Shown piece after piece: positions 9,209 to 18,284 of a stretch of 64,000 bases of DNA. Below the pieces are notes generated by a model. It was given only the letters and a program-made list of their open reading frames with translations. It was not told where the DNA came from and searched no databases. How positions within the stretch are numbered: the stretch's first letter is position 1; the number at the start of each line of letters is the position of its first letter. Source of the stretch: a bacterium (lineage in GTDB: Bacteria; Bacteroidota; Bacteroidia; Flavobacteriales_D; Crocinitomicaceae); contig JANSYQ010000006.1 of the NCBI GenBank assembly GCA_024742305.1, positions 1-64,000 of the forward strand, in the 5' to 3' direction. Made by a program: the position numbers and the translations under genes.

Positions 9209-9658
9209 ATGGCAGGAAGCGTAAACAAAGTAATTCTCATTGGTAACCTAGGAAAAGACCCTGAGGTGCGTCATCTTGAAAATGGTGCAACAGTTGCCAA
9301 CTTCCCCATAGCTACATCTGAAACGTATACAGATAGAAATACAGGTCAGCGTGTTGAAAATACCGATTGGCACGATATCGTTGTTTGGCGCGGTTTGGCA
9401 GAAGTCGTGGAGAAATACGTAAAAAAAGGTACGAAAGTCTATGTTGAAGGAAAACTTAAAAAGCGCTCTTGGCAGGACAAAGAAGGAAACACACGCTACA
9501 CCACTGAAGTCGTTGCAGATGAATTGACTATTCTTAGTTCACGAAACGATCAGTCGCAACAAGGGCAACAAGCACCGTACAGTTCTCAAGGAACACCGCA
9601 AGCACCTTCGAAAGTAGATGACATCATCAACAAAGAACAGGACGATTTGCCATTTTAA
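9209..9658 (+). CDS. ssb: Single-stranded DNA-binding protein
   Basis: 149 residues. The OB fold starts SVNKVILIGNLGKDPEVR and continues through TDWHDIVVWRGLAE and GTKVYVEGKLKKRSW. A glutamine/serine/proline-rich linker (about 113-135) leads to the acidic tip DDLPF, the docking site for repair and replication partners. It coats single-stranded DNA. It lies 40 bases after mutY and 13 bases before gldE, so it is probably in the same transcript. Confidence 0.96.
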   Translation: MAGSVNKVILIGNLGKDPEVRHLENGATVANFPIATSETYTDRNTGQRVENTDWHDIVVWRGLAEVVEKYVKKGTKVYVEGKLKKRSWQDKEGNTRYTTEVVADELTILSSRNDQSQQGQQAPYSSQGTPQAPSKVDDIINKEQDDLPF

Positions 9659-9671
9659 TTGATTGCAAAAC

Positions 9672-11021
9672 ATGGACGACCCCTCGAGTTACGAATCTTT
9701 TTCAAATATTGCCACTTCCGGATTTGGCGGAATTCAAGACTACGTCTTTTTAGCCATTCTATTATTACTCATTGCTGTTTCTGCCTTGGTTTCAGGATCA
9801 GAGGCGGCCTTCTTCTCACTCAGCCCAACCGATAAAGAAGACCTTCGCAACGACACGGGCAAAAAAGCCAATTACGTAAACAAATTGCTTAATAAGCCCC
9901 AAGAACTTCTCGCAACGATTCTTATTACAAACAACTTCGTAAACGTTGCCATCGTAATTCTTTCTAGCTCCATTCTTCATAGAATACTTGAAGACACTGG
10001 TCTAAGCGCCACTACAGAGTTTTGGCTTGATATCCTGCTCATTACATCTTTATTGCTGATCTTCGGCGAAGTGATCCCAAAAATTTACGCAAACAAAAGA
10101 GCCCTAGCATTCTCCAAAATGATGGCGCGCCCATTGAGTGTTGCCAACGCCACACCTCCCGTTTCTTGGATACGATCGGGGTTGGTTTCCGGTACAACTA
10201 TCATTCAACGTCGCATGCGTAGAGGTAAAGTAGACGTCTCTGCAGACGAGTTGGAACAAGCATTAGCGCTCACCAAAGAAGAAAATTCAGACGATAACGA
10301 TCATAGAATTCTAGAAGGAATTGTCAAGTTTGGATCCACTGAGGTTCGACAAATTATGCGTCCAAGACTCGATGTTTACGCACTCGAAATATCTGATACC
10401 TACCAGGAAGTGTTGGATAAAATTTTGGATTGTGGTCACTCGAGACTTCCGGTATATCAATCTTCGTTTGATAACATTATCGGCGTGCTATTTATAAAGG
10501 ACCTCCTCCCTTTCTTAAATTCAGAAAGCGAAAAGGACACCGATTGGGGATCTTTAATTCGCAAACCCTTCTTCGTAACGGAAAACCGAAAAATCGACGA
10601 TCTACTGAAAGATTTCCAAGAGAAAAAAGTACACATCGCCATGGTGGTTGATGAATACGGTGGTACCTGCGGAATTGTGACCTTGGAAGATGTTCTTGAA
10701 GAAATCGTTGGCGAAATTACCGACGAGTTCGACGACGATGAGTTGGTCTACACAAAAATCAGCGAGACAGAATACTTGTTCGAGGGAAAAACGGCCTTGG
10801 TAGATTTCTACAAAGTACTGGACATTTCCGAAGAACATTTGGAAATTGATACGCAAGCCACTGAAACTATTGGCGGATTAATCGTTGAATTAGCAGGACG
10901 CATTCTCAAAAATAACGAGCGTGTAACTATTGGACCGCTTCAACTTATTGTAGAATCCAGCGACAAGAAACGAATCAAAATGGTGAAAGCCATCAAACTA
11001 GAAGAAACGAACGAACTATGA
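9672..11021 (+). CDS. gldE: Gliding motility protein GldE (CNNM/CorC-type membrane protein)
   Basis: 449 residues from the ATG at 9672; the frame opens slightly further upstream at a TTG, which is less likely. Order: a CNNM membrane domain with about four hydrophobic segments (18-190; SALVSGSEAAFFSLSPTD), two CBS domains (about 220-345; VDEYGGTCGIVTLEDVLEEI) and a CorC/HlyC C-terminal domain (about 355-440). GldE is needed for gliding in Flavobacterium and resembles ion-transport proteins; its substrate is unknown. The stop overlaps the gldD start by ATGA, and that pairing supports the GldE name over a generic CorC. Confidence 0.9.
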   Translation: MDDPSSYESFSNIATSGFGGIQDYVFLAILLLLIAVSALVSGSEAAFFSLSPTDKEDLRNDTGKKANYVNKLLNKPQELLATILITNNFVNVAIVILSSSILHRILEDTGLSATTEFWLDILLITSLLLIFGEVIPKIYANKRALAFSKMMARPLSVANATPPVSWIRSGLVSGTTIIQRRMRRGKVDVSADELEQALALTKEENSDDNDHRILEGIVKFGSTEVRQIMRPRLDVYALEISDTYQEVLDKILDCGHSRLPVYQSSFDNIIGVLFIKDLLPFLNSESEKDTDWGSLIRKPFFVTENRKIDDLLKDFQEKKVHIAMVVDEYGGTCGIVTLEDVLEEIVGEITDEFDDDELVYTKISETEYLFEGKTALVDFYKVLDISEEHLEIDTQATETIGGLIVELAGRILKNNERVTIGPLQLIVESSDKKRIKMVKAIKLEETNEL

Positions 11022-11593
11022 AATCAGGATTATTGATTATCCCCGTTCTATTACTGTTACTAACGGCATGTGAGGAAGAAACACCTATTCCAAAGCCACC
11101 TTCTTACCTTCGAACAGAGTTACCGGATCACACATACACGAAGTATATCGACAGTTGTAATTATCAATTTGAGTTGGCAGATATTTACACCGTTGAGACA
11201 GCACCTGGAGACTCTAATAGTCAATGTCACCGAAGAATTCAGCTTGGACCAATGAACGGAACTGTTTACTTCCGCTACTGGGACATGAACGAATCGCTAT
11301 CCTTCTACATCAACAATGCAAACGATGAAGTGGATATGCACAAAACAAAGGCGACCAACATCATTGACAAGAGCTTTCTACGACCTAAAGATCGTGTTTT
11401 CGGCACCTTGTTCCGCTTGGAAGGTGACGTAGCGACTCCCTTTCAATTCTACATGACTGACAGTACGGATCACTTCGTTTATGCGGAAGTTCTCTTCAAT
11501 TTTCCACCGAATTACGACTCGCTCCGACCAACGTTGGACTACCTCGAACAAGACTTGCAACACTTGATTGAAACCTTTCAATGGGCACCTTAG
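11018..11593 (+). CDS. gldD: Gliding motility lipoprotein GldD
   Basis: 191 residues. A short signal ends in lipobox LTAC (Cys18). The conserved start of the mature part, PPSYLRTELPDHTY, and the motif YFRYWDMNESLSFYINNAND fit GldD. It is an envelope lipoprotein needed for gliding and type IX function; its exact contact is unknown. It overlaps gldE (ATGA) and folK (13 bases), so all three are translationally linked. Confidence 0.92.
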   Translation: MKSGLLIIPVLLLLLTACEEETPIPKPPSYLRTELPDHTYTKYIDSCNYQFELADIYTVETAPGDSNSQCHRRIQLGPMNGTVYFRYWDMNESLSFYINNANDEVDMHKTKATNIIDKSFLRPKDRVFGTLFRLEGDVATPFQFYMTDSTDHFVYAEVLFNFPPNYDSLRPTLDYLEQDLQHLIETFQWAP

Positions 11594-12078
11594 TATACCT
11601 TTCTTTAGGCAGTAATTTAGGAAATCGAAAGCAGTACATCGAGGAAGCGTTGCAGCGAATTTCCGCTCGAACCGGCCAAATTGAATCGCGATCGAGCTTC
11701 TATGAGACAGCACCTTGGGGATTTGAATCAGAGCAACAATTTCTCAATATTTGTGCTGCGCTCACCACAGAACTAACTCCCCTCCAACTTCTCAACGAGT
11801 TTCAAACTATTGAAAAAGAGCTGGGTAGAAATAAAAAGAAACAAGCTGGCTACGTCTCCCGTGTTATTGATATAGACATCCTTGCGTTTGGCGATGACAT
11901 CCTTAGTAGCGATGAATTAACGGTGCCACATCCGGGGATCGAAAACCGCAAATTTGTCCTACTTCCATTGGTTGAAATTGCCCCAAATTTCATCCATCCA
12001 AAAACGGCAAAAACGATTAAGCAAATCATTGCTTCTTGCAGTGACGAATCATCAGTGCTACTGTACGAAAACAAATAA
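11581..12078 (+). CDS. folK: 2-amino-4-hydroxy-6-hydroxymethyldihydropteridine pyrophosphokinase FolK
   Basis: 165 residues, single-domain FolK. Motifs: LSLGSNLGNR (7-16), YETAPWGF, and RVIDIDILAFGDD, which carries the metal-binding Asp pair, followed by the PHPGIENRKFVLLPL loop. It transfers pyrophosphate from ATP to the pterin in folate synthesis. The start lies inside the end of gldD, so the gene is read from the same message. Confidence 0.95.
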   Translation: MGTLVYLSLGSNLGNRKQYIEEALQRISARTGQIESRSSFYETAPWGFESEQQFLNICAALTTELTPLQLLNEFQTIEKELGRNKKKQAGYVSRVIDIDILAFGDDILSSDELTVPHPGIENRKFVLLPLVEIAPNFIHPKTAKTIKQIIASCSDESSVLLYENK

Positions 12079-12159
12079 TCTTCCTAGGTTTCGGAAATCA
12101 GCGAATCAATAGAAAAATTATTGCTATTATTGTGCAGAAATTTAGAATTTATACTTACT

Positions 12160-13863
12160 ATGAAAAAGCAAACCATCAAAGTATTGGCACTTCTAGTAGC
12201 AGCCGGTGGTTTTTCAACCGGATGTAAACTACTGAAAGAAGTCGATTACGCATGTGATCCAGACCCATTAGAAATGCACGGCGATTCTGTGGAGGTCACA
12301 GTTAACCTAACATTCCCGGAGAAATCAATCAACAAAAAAGCTGCAGTTGAATTTACACCAACATTAGGAAGCACTTCTTTGAAGCCATTCCGTGTTCAGG
12401 GTGAAAAGGCAACAGGAACTGGAGACGCTATCCAGTACAAAGCAGGAGGAAGTGTTACCTACACAGACAAAGTACCTTACAAAGCAGACATGGAAACTGC
12501 CAAATTGGTGGTAACTGGTAAAATCTACAAAGGAGAAAAAGAAAAGGGTGAAGTAGAAGCAACTGAAATTTGCGATGCTTGTATCATCACTCCGTACTTG
12601 GTAAACTTAACTCCAATTGTACGTTACGCTGAAGATAAATTCGAGCGAGTAATCGCAAAAGATTCATTGACCGTAATCAACTACTTGAAAGGTCGTTCAG
12701 AAGTTCGTGCTTCAGAAATGCGTGATGATGACGTGAAAAATCTTCAGGCGTTCCTAGAAATGGCGAACGAAAATCCTAAGATTGAAGTAACAGGAATGTC
12801 TGTAACAGGATACGCTTCACCGGAAGGAGAAGAAGACAAAAACAATACTCTATCTACAGATCGTGCTAACACAGGTTCTGAAGCTGCAATGAAGGTAGCG
12901 AAGAAAGCAGAGCACGAAGCTGGTCAGAACGAAGCAAGCTACTCCAAAAAAGGATCCGGTGAGGATTACGTTGGATTCAAGCGTGAGCTAATGGCTGACA
13001 CTAAAATGGATGAGAGCGACAAGCAATTGGTACTTCGTATCTTGGAGCAGGAATCAAATCCAGCTACTCGTGAGCAGAAAATGCGTGACTTAGGAAAGTC
13101 TTTCACTTACCTAGACAAAAACATCTTCCCTCAATTGCGTCGTGCTGAGATCGTAACAAACTACGATGAAACTGGATTCTCTGACGAAGAGATGATGCAG
13201 TACTCGAAAACAAATTCTGACACAATGAATTTGGAAGAGTTGTTGTTCTGTGCGAATCTTTACACTGATTTGAACGAAAAGCTTCGTGTATACAAAATCG
13301 CAGAAGATCGTTACCCAGATGATTACCGTACGTCGAACAACGTTGGTGCTGTTCTTTACGAAATGAACAAAATGTCTGAAGCAAAAGCGAAGTTTGAGAA
13401 ATCAAACAATGCGCAAGAAAACGAGTTTGCTAAAAACAACTTGGGAGCAATCGCAATTGTTGAAGGAGATCGCGCTCAAGCGTCTAAGTTCTTGGCTCAG
13501 GCAGGATCAGCAAAAGAAGTTTCTTACAACAAAGGAATCATCGATATCCAAAACGGAGATTACGAATCAGCTGTTAGCAACCTAAGCAAAATGCCAGCAT
13601 CTTTCAACCTTGCATTGGCGCAATTGTTGAACGGAAGCGCTGGAAGCGTGGATGGAACTATCGGAAACAGCGACGATGCGGACTCAGCACAAGGAGCTTA
13701 CTTGAAAGCCGTAGCAGCTGCACGTCAAGACAACCTTTCTGGTGTTGTTAGCAACTTGAAATCTGCAATCGCGAAAGACGGATCTTACAAAGCAAAAGCA
13801 ATGAAAGATCGTGAATTCTTGAAGTATGCAGAAGATGCAACTTTCTCTGCACTAGTGAAATAA
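12160..13863 (+). CDS. OmpA-like / TPR lipoprotein, probably abundant
   Basis: 567 residues from the ATG at 12160; a frame start 39 bases upstream would put a poor leader before the signal peptide. The signal ends near STGC, a likely lipid-modified Cys. An N-terminal beta region (about 30-165) is followed by an OmpA-like segment (about 185-265; VTGYASPEG and DRAN) and a C-terminal TPR region (about 360-567; YPDDYRTSNNVGAVLYEMN). Strongly biased codons suggest high expression. A role joining outer membrane to peptidoglycan is inferred from the OmpA-like part. It has its own strong terminator. I do not know a named homologue. Confidence 0.75.
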   Translation: MKKQTIKVLALLVAAGGFSTGCKLLKEVDYACDPDPLEMHGDSVEVTVNLTFPEKSINKKAAVEFTPTLGSTSLKPFRVQGEKATGTGDAIQYKAGGSVTYTDKVPYKADMETAKLVVTGKIYKGEKEKGEVEATEICDACIITPYLVNLTPIVRYAEDKFERVIAKDSLTVINYLKGRSEVRASEMRDDDVKNLQAFLEMANENPKIEVTGMSVTGYASPEGEEDKNNTLSTDRANTGSEAAMKVAKKAEHEAGQNEASYSKKGSGEDYVGFKRELMADTKMDESDKQLVLRILEQESNPATREQKMRDLGKSFTYLDKNIFPQLRRAEIVTNYDETGFSDEEMMQYSKTNSDTMNLEELLFCANLYTDLNEKLRVYKIAEDRYPDDYRTSNNVGAVLYEMNKMSEAKAKFEKSNNAQENEFAKNNLGAIAIVEGDRAQASKFLAQAGSAKEVSYNKGIIDIQNGDYESAVSNLSKMPASFNLALAQLLNGSAGSVDGTIGNSDDADSAQGAYLKAVAAARQDNLSGVVSNLKSAIAKDGSYKAKAMKDREFLKYAEDATFSALVK

Positions 13864-13883
13864 ATTTAAATTTCAACATACTG

Positions 13884-13919
13884 AACCCTGACATCCAAAA
13901 GGATCGTCAGGGTTTTTTT
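13884..13919 (+). terminator. Terminator, member of the AACCCTGAC family
   Basis: AACCCTGAC ATCC, loop AAAA, GGAT C GTCAGGGTT followed by a T run, 20 bases after the stop of the TPR lipoprotein. It is nearly the same sequence as the terminator at 43629-43662 and related to 61252-61280 and 18975-19015. Confidence 0.93.
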
Positions 13920-14329
13920 ATGCCTTATTGTAAGCATCCTACCTGCCCTTAGATACATCGACGGCCTCAGCGTATTGATTCTCGACTATTCCACACCCAA
14001 ACACAGTTAAACGATTTGGGCATTTTTTACGCGGCCTCGAGGGGGGCAAATTGCGAAAGTTACTTATGCTCAGTGCACTTTGTGACTCTCTTGTAAACCA
14101 ACGATTGGGTATCTTGTCTTTATCTCGGCAATTACCTTCGAGGCGGTGTTTCCTCATTAACATTGTGTTATTTTTTATCAACAAATTTGTAAGGTTTTAC
14201 ACAGCCCAATTTCGATGAATAAAACCTTCAAATAGAACTAAACCGTTTTACACTTCCACGAAAAAGGGATACCATCCGCCACTTCCAAATTCACCATCGA
14301 ATCGCTTAACATTATCTTAATATTGCTTT
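13920..14329. other. Gene-free stretch
   Basis: About 410 bases with no convincing gene. The only notable open frame (minus, 13939-14184) has no recognisable features. A GC-rich patch (GGCCTCGAGG near 14033) and the palindrome ACAAATTTGT near 14183 are visible but unexplained. An unannotated small RNA cannot be excluded. Confidence 0.5.
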
Positions 14330-14359
14330 TTGATTATCGCTGATAATGGGGTAAATTTG
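14330..14359 (+). promoter_or_regulatory. Bacteroidota-type promoter for the lamin-tail T9SS cargo
   Basis: TTG at 14330-14332, 19 bases, then TAAATTTG at 14352-14359, an exact fit to the -33/-7 pattern of the primary Bacteroidota sigma factor. Transcription should begin near 14366. Confidence 0.6.
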
Positions 14360-14386
14360 GCTCAATCAACAACTACTAAAACAAAG

Positions 14387-14446
14387 ATGATCAGAGTTAT
14401 AGGATATAACATGCCCATGAGTATGCTCTACGAGAGACAGAAGTAA
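14387..14446 (+). CDS. Possible 19-residue leader peptide upstream of a T9SS cargo
   Basis: The first ATG after the promoter opens a frame MIRVIGYNMPMSMLYERQK and stop. It is preceded by CTAAAACAAAG, the A-rich context typical of Bacteroidota starts. The stop codon (14444-14446) lies inside the left arm of the long inverted repeat 14442-14514. Four of the 19 residues are Met. Translation of this frame would therefore end just as the ribosome meets the hairpin, as in leader-peptide control. Coding is not proven. Confidence 0.35.
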   Translation: MIRVIGYNMPMSMLYERQK

Positions 14447-14514
14447 TTGACGCCTTTCGGACTCGCGTCACCATCCAAAGATGGAAAAGACTCCGATTTT
14501 ACCAGTCAATTACT
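14442..14514 (+). promoter_or_regulatory. Long hairpin in the 5' leader, ending three bases before the start codon
   Basis: AGTAATTGAC (14442-14451) pairs perfectly with GTCAATTACT (14505-14514). Inside, CGGA/TCCG (14458-14461 and 14492-14495) and CCATC/GATGG with loop CAAA (14471-14484) can pair as well. No T run follows, so control of translation rather than termination is more likely. A short inserted element with inverted ends is the alternative. Confidence 0.55.
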
Positions 14515-14517
14515 ATT

Positions 14518-16644
14518 ATGATTCGTTCCACTTACTCAACTCGATTTAGTGTTCTACTGATTTTCTCAGTGATACTGTCATTTTCCTCTTTTGGACAAAT
14601 TCCTTGGACAGAAGACTTTGGTTCCTACGTTGCCAATACAGGAATAGATAACTCCGGAAACATTGGAGATTATCCAACCGGCGTTTCTAACTGGACGCTG
14701 GATGTATCCGGGGCAACTTTTTCCGCAGCGGATGACTATGTAAAAACAGTTTCAGGTGCTTTAGAAGTTCAGGACTCCGATGGCGATGTCGTATGGACCA
14801 CTACATCCATTGATATTTCCTCTTGCACCTCAGTTGATTTCTCAATTGATGTGACAGAGACAGGAGACCACGAGACCACAGACTATGCAGATGTTGAATA
14901 CAGCATCGATGGTGGTCCTTTTGTAATGATCACCAACTGGAACGGATTGGGTTCCGGAACACACACTCTAATTGGAGACCAACCGAACGATAATGACTGG
15001 ATTTCAGAAACAGTAACAGCAACTGGACTGACAGGTAGCACGCTTGTATTACGTGTTACTATGAATAATAACGCTGGGACAGAGCAAATTCAAATAGACA
15101 ATGTTAGTGTTACGGGAACAGGCTGTGCCCCTCCGTCTACGACAATTACCACAGGAACAGTAAATACACCACCATTTAACGTGGCATGCAACACATCGAC
15201 CGATGATCTTGGAACAGTTGATTTCACCTCAACGGGAACATTTACAGCAGGAAACGTATACACAGCACAACTTTCTGATGCCAGCGGAAGCTTCGCAAGT
15301 CCTATTGATATCGGTACTTTGACATCTACAGCAAACTCCGGAACGATCAATATTACCATCCCTTCCACAATGCTCACAGGTTCAGGTTACTTGATTCGTA
15401 TTATAGCGGACAATCCATCGACTGTTGGATCATCCAGCTCAGCATTCACAATCAATCAAAACGATGCTTGTGTACCTTCACTTCCAGCGACTGGAATGAT
15501 CATTAACGAATGGTCGAACGGACCTTCCGGGAATGAAGAGTACTATGAATTCGTTGTAGCAGGTGAATGTGGAGAAACGGTCGATATCCGAGAATATATA
15601 CTGGACGACAATAACGCCACATTTACAAACCCTGCTGATTACGATGCAACCGCCTCAGGAATCGCTCCGGGACATTTCCGATTTACAAATGACCCGCAAT
15701 GGGCAGCCATTCCGGTGGGGTCGGTGATCGTGGTGTACAATGCCGAGGAACCAAATGCGGCATTGCCTGCCGACGACCCAACGGATGCAAACAATGATTC
15801 ATTGTACGTAGTACCTCATACAAGTGCCCTATTTGAAAGGTGTACCACTTTGCCAACATCGGCAGCTCCGGATTCCGTTTATGCGCCCTGTACGTATGCC
15901 ACTTCTCCAATAAACGGATGGGGACCACTAAGTTTAAGAAATAGCGGTGATGCCATTCAGGTACGTTTACCAAACGGAGACTATTATCATGGAGTGTCTT
16001 ATGGTGGTTCAGAAATGACCGGAGGACCAGACAACTTGAAATTATTTACAGGTTCAGGTTCAGGAAGTGCTGGCTGGTTCAATGACGGAGACCCTTTCGA
16101 CGTAGCAAACTGGAGTTCAGGTTCCGTAGCAGGAAATCAAACGCCGGGCTTACCGAACAATGCGACAAATGCGGCGTGGTTGCTTTTGATGCGCGACACG
16201 GCCGCAGCAAACTGTCCATTCCAAGTGCTGCCAGTAGAAATCGGGAACTTTAAAGGTATCAATGCACCGGAAGGAAACATCCTTCATTGGTATACCCTAA
16301 GCGAAAGAGATGCTGATTACTTCTTAATTGAGCGAAGTACTGACGGCAAAAACTGGGCAGAAGTTGGAACGGTAAATGCTGTTGGTAACTCTACTGATAT
16401 TAATGAATACTTACTTATTGATGTTGCCTTCGCTAGCGAAATCAACTATTATCGTTTGATCCAATTTGACAACGACGGAACGAAAACGAAGCACACGCAC
16501 ATTGTTTCTATTGACAATCGTGACATTGCGGACGTTGAATTGGTTGGAATCTACAACTTACTTGGGCAGAAAGTAGATGCCAATTTCAAAGGTGTTCAAA
16601 TACGATTGTACAGCGACGGAACCACGCAGAGAGTTTATAAGTAG
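14518..16644 (+). CDS. Secreted lamin-tail-domain protein with T9SS C-terminal domain
   Basis: 708 residues. The signal peptide ends near FSSFGQ (residue 27). The mature N-terminus (about 30-200) is a beta-sandwich of the kind found in surface proteins. A Ser/Thr/Gly-rich linker region (200-320) precedes a lamin-tail domain (about 325-470; MIINEWSNGP, YEFVVAG). The C-terminus (590-708) has a fibronectin-like segment (ILHWYTLSERDADYFLIERS) and a sorting tail with IYNLLGQKVD and IRLYSDGTTQRVYK, typical of type A T9SS cargo. No catalytic residues are seen. The leader carries a candidate uORF and hairpin. Confidence 0.82.
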   Translation: MIRSTYSTRFSVLLIFSVILSFSSFGQIPWTEDFGSYVANTGIDNSGNIGDYPTGVSNWTLDVSGATFSAADDYVKTVSGALEVQDSDGDVVWTTTSIDISSCTSVDFSIDVTETGDHETTDYADVEYSIDGGPFVMITNWNGLGSGTHTLIGDQPNDNDWISETVTATGLTGSTLVLRVTMNNNAGTEQIQIDNVSVTGTGCAPPSTTITTGTVNTPPFNVACNTSTDDLGTVDFTSTGTFTAGNVYTAQLSDASGSFASPIDIGTLTSTANSGTINITIPSTMLTGSGYLIRIIADNPSTVGSSSSAFTINQNDACVPSLPATGMIINEWSNGPSGNEEYYEFVVAGECGETVDIREYILDDNNATFTNPADYDATASGIAPGHFRFTNDPQWAAIPVGSVIVVYNAEEPNAALPADDPTDANNDSLYVVPHTSALFERCTTLPTSAAPDSVYAPCTYATSPINGWGPLSLRNSGDAIQVRLPNGDYYHGVSYGGSEMTGGPDNLKLFTGSGSGSAGWFNDGDPFDVANWSSGSVAGNQTPGLPNNATNAAWLLLMRDTAAANCPFQVLPVEIGNFKGINAPEGNILHWYTLSERDADYFLIERSTDGKNWAEVGTVNAVGNSTDINEYLLIDVAFASEINYYRLIQFDNDGTKTKHTHIVSIDNRDIADVELVGIYNLLGQKVDANFKGVQIRLYSDGTTQRVYK

Positions 16645-16656
16645 ACGCTAGATTTC

Positions 16657-16791
16657 AGACACTAGACTTTAGACCCTAGAAGGATGAAATTTCTCTGTAA
16701 AGAAGCGCGAATAGTCATTTGTGGATAGATTTTTTCTCAATTACTCATCGTAAAATACGTCTAGTGTCTCCTAGTTTAGTATCTAGTGTCT
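16657..16791. repeat. CTAG-rich inverted repeat cluster
   Basis: AGACACTAGA (16657-16666) faces two copies of its reverse complement TCTAGTGTCT (16760-16769 and 16782-16791). Related words (GACGCTAGA, GACCCTAGA, CGTCTAGTG) lie between them. This fills the gap between the lamin-tail gene and the DUF4476 gene. It could fold into a long stem; it lacks a T run. Confidence 0.7.
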
Positions 16792-16867
16792 AATCATACT
16801 CTACTGATTTTATAGACTTTGGCAAGATTATTGAATTTTCATTCAGTGAACTTTAAAACTGAATACC

Positions 16868-17269
16868 ATGAAAATTCTTTACACAGCATTCGTATTAGTA
16901 TGCCTTTGTGCATGTACTGTCACTGAGGATGGTATCATTATCAATACTCCAACGGTTCCTAGCGTTAATCTTTGTGAGAATGTGGCAACCGACGCGCAAG
17001 CAGAAAACATGAGAGATCAAATTAAAGATCAAGCATTTCAAGATGAGAAGTTAGCGCGAGCACGCATGATCACAAAAGGGTACTGTTTTGTTTCCACACA
17101 AGTGGTGACCGTTATTGATGGTTTTACGTTCGACGATAACCGACTCACTATTGCGAAAGAGCTCTACGAGCAAACAACGGATAAAAATAATTACAGCGTT
17201 GTGGTTGATTCTTTTGTCCACAAGAGCGACAGAGAAGAACTTATGGCGTATATTCAGAATTATCCGTAA
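16868..17269 (+). CDS. Small lipoprotein with DUF4476 domain
   Basis: 133 residues. The signal ends in lipobox LCAC (Cys16). The C-terminal half has FDDNRLTIAKELYEQTTDKN followed by a Y/V/F-rich strand, the pattern of DUF4476, a domain common in Bacteroidota envelope proteins with no known function. The 3' end overlaps the glycosyltransferase gene on the other strand by 29 bases (convergent). No operon partner. Confidence 0.72.
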   Translation: MKILYTAFVLVCLCACTVTEDGIIINTPTVPSVNLCENVATDAQAENMRDQIKDQAFQDEKLARARMITKGYCFVSTQVVTVIDGFTFDDNRLTIAKELYEQTTDKNNYSVVVDSFVHKSDREELMAYIQNYP

Positions 17270-18164
17270 GTCGATGATGTAGGTAGATTTGCTCTGCCTG
17301 ACCGGGAGTTGGATGCAATAAAGCTGGAATTTTTAATATTTCAAGGTCCAACAACGTGGAATAGCCTGAGCGGGAAATCAGTCGTTTCGCGTGAAGTATA
17401 GCTTTGTCCTGCTCTTTCCAATCACCCGAAATCCTTTTTGTTTGGGGAAGGGTGGTAATTTCCCTCGAGCAAATAAAAAGAGCATCAGGAAACTGCTTCT
17501 CCATCTGATTGACAAATTGTTGAGCATAAATGTGTGGGCCACTCACAACTACCACATCTCCCCCACTTTTCGTTTTAGGCATGGAATACACCGAAAATCT
17601 TGAGAGGGGTCCAATGAATTCGACACGATCATCTTCAATGCCTTCTGTCAGGCGACCTGAAAGTTGGCTGTTTTCATAGTCGAGAATCCAAATGTGATCA
17701 AAGGGACGCATGCGTTTTTTATGCCATCGGTCCGCGATTGACTGAATACCAGTCAAAGGAAGATGGTACTGATGCGTGAGGAATACAGAAGGAATGTTTT
17801 CAGCGTAGCACCCATAACGATGATCACTTATGACCACATCGAAATTGTCACGCTCAACAAGAGCAGCTATCAAAGCTCGCTCTTTATAAATATGACCTTT
17901 TAGCTTGAACCAATTTCTGAGTAAGTCGGTCGCGAACTTACCCTTTCCGCGAAAATCGAAAGGATAACCTTCCAAATCGACATAATGAAGCTCCGGAAAG
18001 TAACTGATGAATATGTGCTTCTGCTCGTCATTGCATAAAATGACGACTTCGTTTCCCTGTTTTAAAAGTTGATCCACCAGCCCAATGCATCGCGAGACAT
18101 GTCCCATCCCCCAATTTAAGGGTGAAAGCAATACCTTTTTCTCACGGATTTCAGTTGGTCGCAT
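17241..18164 (-). CDS. MurG-like (GT28-type) glycosyltransferase
   Basis: 307 residues from the ATG at 18164; the frame extends 12 codons further but that part is unlike the family. The N-terminal Rossmann half has VLLSPLNWGMGHVSRC, whose Gly-rich loop matches MurG/UDP-glycosyltransferases. The C-terminal half has VVVVSGPHIYAQQF, SRSGYSTLLDL and HPTPGQAEQ, the nucleotide-sugar site. The product is unknown; a surface glycolipid or polysaccharide is possible. It is divergent from clpP with 120 bp between the two chosen starts. Confidence 0.75.
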   Translation of the reverse strand: MRPTEIREKKVLLSPLNWGMGHVSRCIGLVDQLLKQGNEVVILCNDEQKHIFISYFPELHYVDLEGYPFDFRGKGKFATDLLRNWFKLKGHIYKERALIAALVERDNFDVVISDHRYGCYAENIPSVFLTHQYHLPLTGIQSIADRWHKKRMRPFDHIWILDYENSQLSGRLTEGIEDDRVEFIGPLSRFSVYSMPKTKSGGDVVVVSGPHIYAQQFVNQMEKQFPDALFICSREITTLPQTKRISGDWKEQDKAILHAKRLISRSGYSTLLDLEILKIPALLHPTPGQAEQIYLHHRLTDNSEYTP

Positions 18165-18284
18165 CGTCCCAAATATACGAGGATTGAACGCACCGCCCAA
18201 TTAACACTTTTTCAGAATTCATTTCTATTGCAAATCCCAACTTTGTTACTAGATTTAACGTTCTTAACAACACAAATAAAGACT

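Noticed and set aside
13939-14184. Minus-strand open frame of 81 codons in the gene-free stretch
   Set aside because: No signal, motif or coupling; amino-acid composition looks random. Left as non-coding.
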